This document shows, one piece after another, positions 34,820 through 46,800 of a stretch of DNA of 64,000 bases. Both the position numbers and the translations under genes were made by a program. How positions within the stretch are numbered: position 1 is the first letter of the stretch; each line of letters begins with the position of its first letter. The notes below the pieces were generated by a model that did no database searches, was not told the DNA's origin, and saw only the letters and a list, made by a program, of their open reading frames with translations. The stretch spans positions 31,712,907 to 31,776,906 of the forward strand of contig CM017563.1 in assembly GCA_007844125.1 (NCBI GenBank), written 5' to 3'. The DNA comes from Sinonovacula constricta (Eukaryota > Mollusca > Bivalvia > Cardiida > Solecurtidae).

Positions 34820-37800
34820 AATAAAAAAGAACTGATAGAATAATTTCTGGTATTTAGGATTGCGTAATTGGTATATTCACAACTGTTTCTTTTACAAACT
34901 GTGAATGACTATGTTCAACCCCCAGATACAGCATACATACACTTGAATCTTGAACAATACCTGTGTGACAGACACATCGTTACAGACTGTGGCAGCCTGG
35001 CTTATCAGAAAACAGATGCCCTCACATGCTGGGTGGGGCAATAAATGGGGGGGGGGGGGGGGTGTCACTTATATATGGGTTTTGACATTATCTGACCTTT
35101 GTTTGGGCTATATGTGAATAGTTTCTGCAGAAAGATCATCGTTTAGTCTTAGCTTAAACAATTTTCAACAGTATTTCAATTTAAGGGTAATAAAACTCGT
35201 AAATCAAACTTAACATGTTCATTCTTTTTAAATCTATAAATAAGAACGAATAGGATTTCATATAAAAATAGACATTGATGTCATAGCAGATGACGTGAAT
35301 GAGCTAAAACATAAGTGGTCAAGTGGTTTTCTTAGTTAAAAAATTATTAACTGTGCAGTGTGGCTCAGAAAGGAATTACAATTTTTTTAATGACGATTGT
35401 GTTGTTGTGGTTCACTTTTCACATAGGTGTAGGGCACTAATAAACAGCATTTCTCAAGATATATTCAGATAACAATAATTTACTTGAATGTATGATGAAA
35501 AGGTTTTGGGTCCAAACTGTCAGACACCACCTTTAAACAAAAAGTTTAAAATCTCTGTTTTATTATCAGCATGATTGTAAATTATCTCTTTTATCTGACA
35601 AGGTCTATAATTTGATGACAGATTGCAAATACAGGTTTAATTAGATGATAAACAATTAGAGATAAAGGTTTTTGAAAAGTTCACTTTACTGTCTTCTTTT
35701 AGTTTTTGTTTGTTTATTTATTGGGTTAATCGTCCCACCAACAGTATTTCAGCTATCTGGAGACGGTGTGCACTTGAAGCAGATATAGGGCTGCCTTCAC
35801 TGTGTATAGCATGCCGTGAACACTTTGCATGATACCTCACCCAGTCACATTATCGTGACACTGGGTCAACCAGTCCTGGAACTACCTTTATATTTGCTTG
35901 AGCGCAAGCAAGGGAGCTATACCACCACCATTTTTTACGACTTTGGTATGTCTGGGCCTCCCGTACCTGGAGCTGATGCTCTACCAATTGAGCTACCAGA
36001 TCTGGTGCCCTTCTTTTTTTGACTTGAAACTTTCATGTACTCTGTTCACTTGGTCAAAGTCTGTCATTTTTGCACCATAATACAAGTCTTACTACTTTCA
36101 TAGAACCTTTGTAACCAAAATGTGTTTGATCAAAAACAGTTCAAATTTAGTGTCAGGAATTTGTCACTTTAGAATGCAACATAAATTCACTGGTTTACTG
36201 TGTAGATGGGACGCCTGCTTATACAGCAATGCGTATACTTTAAGATATTAAAAAATATGATTTCTTCAACTCTGCTATGCAATTCGAACCACAGATTAAT
36301 TCTTATTCTAAGATTACTCAAATATTCTATATAGGGAACATGTAGAAAAACACCTGTGCTATATTTAGCTAAAATCAATGATTTTACCTGTGATGTCACA
36401 ATCATGCATTCTAAGCTGTTCTCTATATTGAGCACCTGTAGACGCCCTCAACTAATAAATTAATCTTTGAGAATGAATGTCCCATGATGAAATTATCGTC
36501 TGCTTAATATCAGTTCAGTGCCTGTTTCTAACATTTGGTCTAAAATTCCACTGTTCGATCAATTTTTCACTATGAATTTTTTTTTTATATTTCCGACAAC
36601 CTAAGGATGTCCATTAATTATTTCAAAAGTAACATGCATTTGAGATTTTTTATGTTTTAACCTTTGACAAAATGAATCTAAACAAAGATTGAGTTCAATA
36701 ATTTGTATGGTTAGGCTTAGAAGATAAAAAGAAGATACATTTTTATATCGAAAACTGTCATTTTTCTATAACTATACCTTCCCTCTGAAGCACAGTTTAC
36801 AGCGGCATCGACAGCACTGTTACCAATACCAACCACAAGGACTCGCTTGCCTGTCATGCCATTAGAGATGGCATCATTGAAATCTACACTGTGAATGATC
36901 TCCCCTGTAATTAATATTAATCCCAACGATATATAACGTGTCCCTTGGCTTCATGCTTGTGCTAAGCAGAAATAATCATTCACATTTAATTACTTTCTTA
37001 AAAACAGTTTCTGTGAACTCTTTATTGACGTTTTGGCCCAGTCACCCTTTTTTCACAATATAAAACAGCGATAAACGACTCTACATTTTGCTGCTCTTGT
37101 TTACAAACCAACAAGAAAAATTCCTTTATATTTTTAAAAAGGCCAACTGAGCTGTTACATCAATAAAAAGTTTAAAGTGATTGTTTTATTGAATTAATTC
37201 CCTATCGGAATAAAATTGACTGAGAATTACTTTTTTTAAACTCAGTTTTGCACTACAGAATAATCAAATACATGTTCCACAGAAAAATTACAAATAATAC
37301 CTACTAAGATATAGTAAATGTTTGCACTATTTAAATATTTATTTAAAGTTTAATGCAACATTTTTCATATATTGTATCAAAATAAACAGTCATTAATGTG
37401 AATAAAAATGACATATGATATCTACTTAAACATCAAACTAAATAAACATGGCAATATACTCATTGTGAAAATCAGCCATGAGCTTTTATGTCAATTAAAG
37501 CATCTTGGTCAAATTTTTGCAGTAGTACTTTTTTTGTACATGAATAATAAAACCACACAATCTGCAAGTAATCTGCATTTAAATTATGCATCGCTATCAA
37601 GTATTTTTTATGACTGACATACCAGCATATATAACCATGTGTACAATTGTTAACCTATTTTTTTTCATTTTGATTTTACAAAGCTTTACATTTTTTAAAA
37701 TAATAATGAATAATATAAAAGTTTAGCCAATGGTGACCAAGCTAAGCTAGGAACAGTGTAATTAACATTCAAATATGTGACAATGTTACTTATACTAAAT

Positions 37801-40800
37801 CAATAAAATCAATGCACCTTTGAAAGAATCCTGGCCAGGAAACTTGGCGTAGCTCGGTTTGGCATGATGGCCAGTTGCTATGGCGATATGTTTGGCACAG
37901 TATAATTCAACTTCTGCATTCTGTCTCACAGTTTTACCATCCTCTTCGACCTGTTTGACTTCCACATGCCACTCTTCATCTGGTAAATAATAGAAAAGTG
38001 AAGCTGATTGTTGTTGTTTTTATTTATTGGGTTTATCACCCCACCAACAGTATTTCAGTTATCTGGAGACGGCGTCCACTTGAGGGAGATATACTGTGGT
38101 ATCATTTTATTTAGCGATGGCTTAAAATATCATTTGCTGTAAAGCTTTAAAACGTTTTGAATCTTTTCTGTTCATTATTATGTATAAAGCTTACCTTTAT
38201 TAAATATTCGTAGCACATCCAATTACTGTGTTAATATTTGTTGGTCTATTATTGCCAAGAGCTATGAAATGTGTGACAGTGAAATTGGGACCAGTGAAAT
38301 TAGCACATTTCTACATCCCAGCTGTCAGTTTCTGCACTCCCTAAGATTTTATTTTATCTACGTCACAGTAAGCAAGTGTACTGGGAGAATTGTTCACAGT
38401 GAAAAAAGATCAAAGGCTCACGTGCGGATAGTGTTAAAACTCTGCTTCCAAGATATGTTTAGACGAGGGACAAAAATCACCAAAATGGGAGGAGTTATAT
38501 CGAAGTTTAGGAAAATTTTTGACTGACCCGTTTACGCGAATAAATGGTTGATTAAAGCTGTTAGTAAACATATCAGTGGGTATCTACACTACAACGGGAA
38601 GACCGACATGTTTCAAAGGCTAATTATGTTGATGTGTAATTCTTTTACCCCTTTTTGAGTAATCGTTTTACAATTAATTACACTTCGGAGCATATAGCGG
38701 GTTCGCCAATTAACATGCCAATTACATGCCAATTAAAGTATGCCAATTGAAGTATGTTATAAATGGTCCAACTGTATGAATCAAACGGGTCCCGTGTAAT
38801 TAGCGGCTCCGCATAAACAGCGGTCCGATAATTGACTACTAGTAACAAAGGAAGTGGTAACTGACAGGGGCCAACTGACACATGATTTGCTGGAATGTTC
38901 AAATAAACAATATTGATAACGGGTCAGTCAATTATCAATTATAATAATGTTGTTGTTTCTTTAATAATTGCGCGAAATTACGTCCGCGCGAAACAGTCGT
39001 TTTCTGTGATTGCGCGAAATTTCGTGCCAGCGAAATTAAATGATACCACAGTAGTGCTGCCTTCTCTGTTTATAGCATGCCATGAAAACCTGGCATGATA
39101 CCATACCCAGTCACATTATCCTGACACCAGTCCAGCCAGTCGTGGAACTACCCATATATTTGCTTAAGCGTTAGCAAGGAAGTTATACCACAATCATTTA
39201 TAAAGAATTTGGTCTGTTGCGGGCAGGGATTGAATCTGCGGCCCCTTGTACCTGGAGCCGACACTCTACTGATTGCGCTACCAGGTCCAGTCAAAGCTGA
39301 TTGATTTTGACATTGCACTTTAACCTTTAAAACCAACAGTTGCATTTTACTTCAGATAGAGCAAGTGCATACATGTGAACTTTTTTCTGAGGCCAAAGTG
39401 GGAGTTTTTCACTTGCAACATATTCAAGTGAAGAGTACTCAAAGTAGCCCTTAACTGAAACTTGGGGTTGTGAGTTGCAAATCATTTTACGGGCACGAAG
39501 GGTCAATGTTTTTTATTCTACTTTTTCTATTTTTACATGATATCTGTATCACTCATACAGGGTGCTTCATGTTTATTATTCTTATTTTATCAAATTTTTA
39601 TTTTCATTACATTGGTAAGTATGAAAAGATATTCCATGTCTAAAAATTGAAATCGTGTGGTAAAAAAAGTATATGACAAGATTTTCCAACATACTATGTA
39701 GATATATACAGAAAAGTTTGGGAAACTTTGATAAAAACTGTATGGCTATCTAGAACTACCTTAAAAGGTGGGAAAGAAAAACATTTTTAACCATCAGACC
39801 ATTCTTGGAAAGCAGAAATGGTGAAGTTAAATATGTTACTAAAATGTTACAAACTAGTTTGTAGTTTTTTTTATGTCCTGCCATGTCGGTGCCAACAATC
39901 TTTAAAATTATCCGAAGACAATTCAACCATTTAACTTTGAACCCACTTAGGACAGATGGAAGCAAATCTGGCATAAAACTATTACCAGCACCATGATTCA
40001 CATGAAATTTGATCACTACACACACTGCACATTGTTGTATTTACTGCTTTTATGCAGGAAGCTGCCAACATAACAATTAAAGACTATTCATGTCTCCCGT
40101 GTGAAAAGTACTTTTACAAATTTCCATAATTTCATGTGAAACAAAAGACAGAGATACAATTAAAATGCTAAAGCAGAACATAATCATCAAAGGTTTACAT
40201 TTATATGCTCTTGCTGTTTAAACAAAATGCAAATTTTGTAATAAAATGAAATACAATCTGAAGCACAACTACATACACAAACACCCCTCTACAGCACAGA
40301 AGAATAAGGTATACAGACCCAGGTTACTTAACTACCATAGGGCGATAAAGATCATCTGTCCCAGGGTAGACTTGCTTGATTAGTCTTGGTTCTGAACTTC
40401 TGGTTATGTCCATTTTATGGACAGCAGGATGCATAGTCGGAGAAGGGTCATTTTATGTATAGTTTAAGAAGGGTCATTTCATACATAATTTGAGAAGGGT
40501 CATTTCATGTAAAGTGTGAGAAGGGCCATTTCATGAAAAGTTTGATGAGGGCCATTTCATGAATAGTTTGAGAAGGGCCATTTCCTGTAAAGTGTGAGAA
40601 GGGCCATTTCCTGTAAAGTGTGAGAAGGGCCATTTCCTGTAAAGTGTGAGAAGGGCCATTTCCTGTAAAGTGTGAGAAGGGCCATTTCCTGTAAAGTGTA
40701 AGAAGGGCCATTTCATGAAGTTTGATGAGGGCCATTTCATGAATTGTTTGAGAAGGGCCAATTCATGTATAGTTTAAGAAGGGCAACTTCTTGTATAGTT

Positions 40801-43800
40801 TTAGAAGGGTCATTTCATGTAAAGTGTGAGAAGGGTCATTTCATGAAAAGTTTGAGAAGGGCCAGTTCATGTATTGTTTAAGAAGGGCCATTTCATGTAT
40901 AGTTTGAGAAGGGCCATTTCATGTAAAGTTTGAGGATGGCCATTTCATAAATAGTTTAAGAAGGGCCATTTCATGTATAGTTTAAGAAGGGCCATTTCAT
41001 GTATAGTTTAAGAAGGGCCATTTCATGTATAGTTTAAGAAGGGCCATTTCATGTATAGTTTAAGAAGGGCCATTTCATGTATAGTTTAAGAAGGGCCATT
41101 TCATGTATAGTTTAAGAAGGGCCATTTCATGTATAGTTTAAGAAGGGCCATTTCATGTATAGTTTAAGAAGGGCCATTTCATGTATAGTTTAAGAAGGGC
41201 CATTTCATGTATAGTTTAAGAAGGGCCATTTCATGTATAGTTTAAGAAGGGCCATTTCATGTATAGTTTAAGAAGGGCCATTTCATGTATAGTTTAAGAA
41301 GGGCCATTTCATGTATAGTTTAAGAAGGGCCATTTCATGTATAGTTTAAGAAGGGCCATTTCATGTATAGTTTAAGGAGGGCCATTTCATGTATAGTTTA
41401 AGAAGGGCCATTTCATGTAAAGTGTGAGATGGGTCATTTTATGTTAAGTTTGAGGAGGGCCATTTTTTGTAAAGTATGAGAAGGATCATTTCATGAATAG
41501 TTTGAGAAGGGCCAGCTCATGTATAGTTTAAGAAGTATCAATTGAAACTTGACTGCAGGTACAGATGAATATTGATGATAACAATGCTTAATTGGTTGGG
41601 TATTTGAGAGGCGCGTTTCTGCCATTACGCACGTGCTTAACCTCCCTTCCAAAAATTGAAAATATAAAAGTACCAAAAACACTAAGAACGTCGATGCCTA
41701 ACCTGGGTTAGGAATGATGTATTTTATCTTCATAGTTTCAATGTTATAAATCTTATTGCCACACCAATCAAGTTGAAAAGGTTTAAAATGATTAAACTTA
41801 TACACATCAGGATTTAGTTTTCATATTTTGTGCTGAGTTCCTTGCATGTCTGCATTTTACCTGGGGTTCAACAGAAAAGAACAGAAGATATTCAAAAGTA
41901 TTACTACAAAGGTTATTTCCCTGTAATTGTGCGCAACTTAAAAAACGGCCCAGATATGTGTCTGGTTCTTGATACATTGAACCATTATGATTATGGTTAT
42001 ATTGACGAAGTCTCACTAATTATTTAGTTATTGGTGTAGGTTGACACCACAATCTGTTAACAATCACAGGCCCATTACAAGCTAGATAGGAGACCTACCC
42101 CTAGGAAAGTTCCCAGCTGGGCATCAAATCATTAGGGTAAGGGTGAAGATGCTTCTAAATGGTACCTGCCTAGAATTTACAAGATTAAACGAAAACATAT
42201 AACAAACTATTATTTAAATAGAAAAAAATCATGCAACTTGCAAAATAAAAATTCACTTAAAATGTTATTACTTACCAACTTTCTGAATATTCATAACTTT
42301 TCTCAAGAATCTTATATTCTTGCCAATCTTGAAATGCTCAGTGTAGTCAGCAATGTATTTGGCCATATCCCGATTATGGGGGTAGTCAATGGTGTCATTC
42401 GGAAATGGAAAATCCGAGAAACAATAGTTGTGCTTGGAAACATTGCTGAAATGAAATCAAGCAAAGGTTTAAGATGTTGGACTCAGTATCTGAGGGTCCC
42501 AATCCGAATCCCTAACGAGCTATGACAAAAAAGTCCTTGTGCATGGGTATTTTCTGCAATTTGCTCCAGGCAGTTACTATGGTAGAAAATTTGAAGTCAA
42601 GGTTGAAAAAACTAGTTTCCATGAAGATTATAAATAAATTTAAAACAAGCAACTGGTGTAACTAAATACATCTGTCAAATGCAAGTTGGTCAATAAAGGT
42701 AAAATGAAGCTAAAATTATGGGGATAACTCTTTTAATTTTTTAATTCTTAAGTTTCATCAAGGTAAGGATGTGTAAGGTGTAATATAATTTAGTGGTATA
42801 TAACCTTTCATATAATTATTTAGTAGTATGAAACCATAAATGTCAATGTTATAAGCGACGCACAATAAAGATGTCAGCCTCCATGATCGTTCCTATTATG
42901 TCACATGGTGTCAGAAAAAGTCAAAAATAAAGGACTATCGCCCATATAAAGGACAATCTTGGTAAAATATGGCTTCCGCAGCTACTAACGTTGAACAGCC
43001 TAGCCTGAATTGGGGTGCTAAAGACATGTATCCTGAATTCCAACGCTTTAAACAGCATGTGGTGTTCACGTTCAAAGGGCCACTTGCTGGCGCCCAAGCA
43101 AAACACAAAGCCGGATGGTTGGGTATGTGGATAAACCAACAGGGTCATGAACTGTATAAAACGTTTGATTTTGAAGACAGGGAAGAAGATGATCCAGACA
43201 TTATCTTCAAGAAAATAGAAGATTATGTCAGACCTCGCCAAAATAAATGAGTTTCAAGGTTTTGCGCCAAACAAAGGAAACAACTTGATGGTGAAAGTTT
43301 TGACAATTTTGTGAAGGACCTGAGACTTTAAGTGATGGATTGTGAATACGCAACTGCTGATGACATGCTAGTGGACTTAATCATTAATGGTGTACAGCAC
43401 TCTAAAGTCCAAGAACGGTTGCTAGATCAAGGACAAGGTCTCACATTGAACAAAGCAATAGAAATTGGGCAGCAATTTGAACTTTAACAGTCGCAGATGA
43501 AACTTATGCGCGGTGAAGAAGTGTTTTATATCCAACAGAAACATGTGCCTTCAAAACAGAAGAAAGATAAAGGCGTTAAGTCACTGAAACTGCAGAAAAA
43601 CGTTGCAAAACCTAGTGCACAGGATTTTAAATGTAAGAAATGTGGAAAAACACATGAAAAAGGCAAGTGTTCCGCATTTGGATCAATATGCAATTACTGT
43701 AAAAAGAAAAACCATTGGCAAGCAGTATGCAGGCAAAAACAGAAAGGTGTTCATGTTTTATATGAAGATGACAGTGATGGTGAACTTCTGCGCATAAACA

Positions 43801-46800
43801 CTACACCGCCTGTACATGAAACGAATCATTCAAGTGAAAAGTGGCTTGTTAATCTTAAAGTTAATGGAACATATGTGCCATTTTGTATTGACACTATAGC
43901 TAAATGCAACGTCATAATGAAATCAATGTTTGAACAAGTTCAAGGTAGTGTAAAGTTGAACTCTTCTTCAAAACTTTTGAAGTCATTCACAAATCATAGA
44001 ATAAAGCCTGTCGGTTCCGCATCTCTACCGATTGTTCATTGTGAAGTACATTTGACAACCAGATTTGAAGTAGTAGATTTGTGTCAAGAAAACATAATAA
44101 GTGGCGACACAGCTGAGACACTAGAGCTGCTTCAATGAATTGCAGTTTTTGAAGTTGAAAATTCATCACAGCAAGAAATAGCTCGTGACTTTCCAGACCT
44201 AGTTAAAACTTCAGGAACATTACCTGGTGAATACAGTATTGACTTGCAAGAAAATGCTAAAGGAGTCACTCATCCTCCGAGAAGAAAGACAAAAAAACCA
44301 AAGACATTGAAATTGAATGTGACGCAAGCAAGGAGGGGCTCGGAGCTGTCATTCTTCAAGAAGGGAAAGTAATCGCCTATGCTTTACTTTCTTTGACCGA
44401 GACAGAGAAATGCTATGCTCAGCTTGAAAAGGAAATGCTGTCAATTGTGTACAGTCTCACAAAATTCCATTGCTATGTGTTTGGAAAGAAACAATTTTCA
44501 AGGATCACAAGCCATTAGAGCATATATTTAACAAGCCATTGAATTCAGCACCAATGAGACTTTAAAAGATGATGATGAGCATGCAATGGTAAGATTTCGA
44601 GGTAAAGTACAGACAGGGCAAGAATATGCACATCTCTGATGCACTATCTTGAGCATATCTTCCGAACTCTGATCCAGAAACAGATAACTATTCAGATGAT
44701 TCAGTGCAGTGTTATCTCAGTGACTGGAAATAGATATGCTGAAATACAGAACTATACACAACAAGAGTTGTCAACGCTTATCGAAGAAATCATGTCAGGT
44801 TGGCCGGACACCAAAAAGGAAACCCCAATTGAAATTCGACAATACTGGGATTCACGTGACCAGCTCACAGTATCTGATGGTATCAGTTTCAAAGGAATGC
44901 GAATAGTAATTCCTCCAGTACTTCGCAAAGACATGCTTAAACTTGTGCACCGGTCCCATCTTGGAATTGTCAAGTGCAAACAGAGGGCAAGAGAGGTCAT
45001 GTACTGGCCGGGGATAAATACAGACATAGAAGCTGTTGTGAAAGACTGCAGTAGCTGTGCTGAAAATCAGAACCAACAAAGATCTCAACCCTTGATGCCG
45101 ACTGCAACTCCAGATCTTCAATATGAAATGGTTGGATGTGACATTTTCCAGTTTGAGACATATGTTCTTACAGTTGACTATTATTCAAAATTCATAGGCG
45201 TGTCTGAATTAACTGATGAGTCAACAACAGAAGTGATCAGTGCCTTAAAGAGCATATTCTCATGTCATGGAATTCCACAGAGACTGAGGACAGACAATGG
45301 ACCACAATTCAGTTCAGTTGAATTGAAAAGAGTTCTGTAAATTGTTCCAAATTGACCACGAAACCTCAAGTCCGCACTTCCAGAGCTCAAACGGTGAAGC
45401 CAAACGGGCCATTAAAACAGTTAAAAAACTGTGGAAGAAAAATGATGACAAGCACATATCGCTCCTGGATTACAGGACAGCCCCATTGCCAGAAATCAAC
45501 TTGTCACCAGCTCAACTCCTTATGGGAAGACAACCAAGGAATATCCTACCAACGTCGTATGAACTGTTAAAATCATAAGGTCATAGTGCGCAAACTGTAT
45601 AAAGACACTTTAACAGACAAAAACAGGCACAGAAGTATATTTTGATAAAAGGAAAGGAGTCAAGGATCTTCATCCTCTGCAAGAAAGAACACAAGTACAA
45701 ATAACGGATGGAACAAAAACAAAATGGGTTCCTGGAGAAGTGGTTGCAAAATATGACAAACCACGTTCGTATATAGTGCAGAGCGAAAATGGACAACTCT
45801 ACCGTCGGAACAGGAAACACCTACGCGTTGCAACACAAGTGGCGAACTAGGCGTGGATACCCTTTGTTGACGCCCCCCCCAGTCGCCGATGTCCCGGATG
45901 TTTCCCCATCAGAACCAACTTCCAGTACTCGTGAGGCTCCAAGCGCACCAAGTGAACCACAACATAGGAGTAACACAATGCCATACGTAACACGGTCTGG
46001 TAGGACTGTGATTAAGCCGAAAATACTAGACTTATAGACTTGTGTCGGTGAAAATGAGATACATTGTGTTTTCCTTAATTAGTGACACTGACTAAATCAG
46101 TTGAGTTAATATTTCATTTGTTTCTTAAAAAAAATGAGGCTTAATGATGTGACACCATTATGCCAGGACATTAGTGTTTTGTGGTAACCATATTCACTCA
46201 TAATTCATTGTGGAAATTACAATTCTATTCATAGACATTTGAAAGAAATTTTATTTAAACTATATTTCTAGTCATGGACATTTAAAAAGAATCTCAATTA
46301 ATTTCTAGTCACAATTTTAATATGATTTTCTGTATGTTCATTATCTCTTTTAAAAGAAGGAGGGATGTAATATAATTCAGTGGTATATAACCTTTCATAT
46401 AATTATTTAGTAGTATGAAACCATAATTGTCAATGTTATAAGCGACGCACAATAAAGATGTCAGCCTCCATGATCGTTCCTATTACGTCACATAAGGAGA
46501 CTTTTTGTGTCATAGTCATATAATATCCTAGATAAAATACAATCTTACAGAATTTTTATTGAAAATGAATAAAATTCCATGTATATGTTACAATCATCAC
46601 TCAACCCTTAGTTTGTATAGCTTTCCATGTTCCTGTTTATATAACCCAAACATAAAACCTGCATTCAAGGGAGTTAACTCATTAGCTCAGTGGTTATGGT
46701 ATTGGCTTCTCACTCCATAAGCCTTGATTCAAATCCTGCTCTGTACCAAGAATTATTTCAAGCTATGCTTTATTACTGCTATCCGTCATAAGATATGTCC

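Larger units (their letters stand above)
34139..35534. mobile_element. AAGGTGGTATC-family element, apparently interrupted
   Basis: Left end AAAGATGGTACCCGACAG at 34139. The rest of the family body resumes near 35073 (ATTATCTGACCTTTGTTTGG) and ends ACTGTCAGACACCACCTTTA. About 0.9 kb of unrelated DNA, including a long TA tract and a 16-G run, lies between. It lies in FMO intron 4. Confidence 0.5.
42779..46492 (+). mobile_element. Gypsy-type LTR retrotransposon, internally deleted
   Basis: 3714 bp with 127-bp LTRs (TGTAATATAA…GTCACA) differing at 3 positions, and 5-bp target duplication TAAGG (42774-42778, 46493-46497). The primer site TGGTGTCAG matches the tRNA-Leu type. A purine tract (AAAAGAAGGAGGGA) precedes the 3' LTR. 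Order is gag, protease, RNase H, integrase, which is Gypsy order. The reverse transcriptase core is missing and stops and frameshifts occur throughout, so it is not autonomous. It lies in FMO intron 1, antisense to the host gene. Confidence 0.93.

Noticed and set aside
40505..40761. Minus-strand frames of 76 residues with repeated WPFSHFTGNGPS
   Set aside because: Translation of the 26-bp minisatellite; three units equal 26 codons so all frames stay open. No coding evidence.
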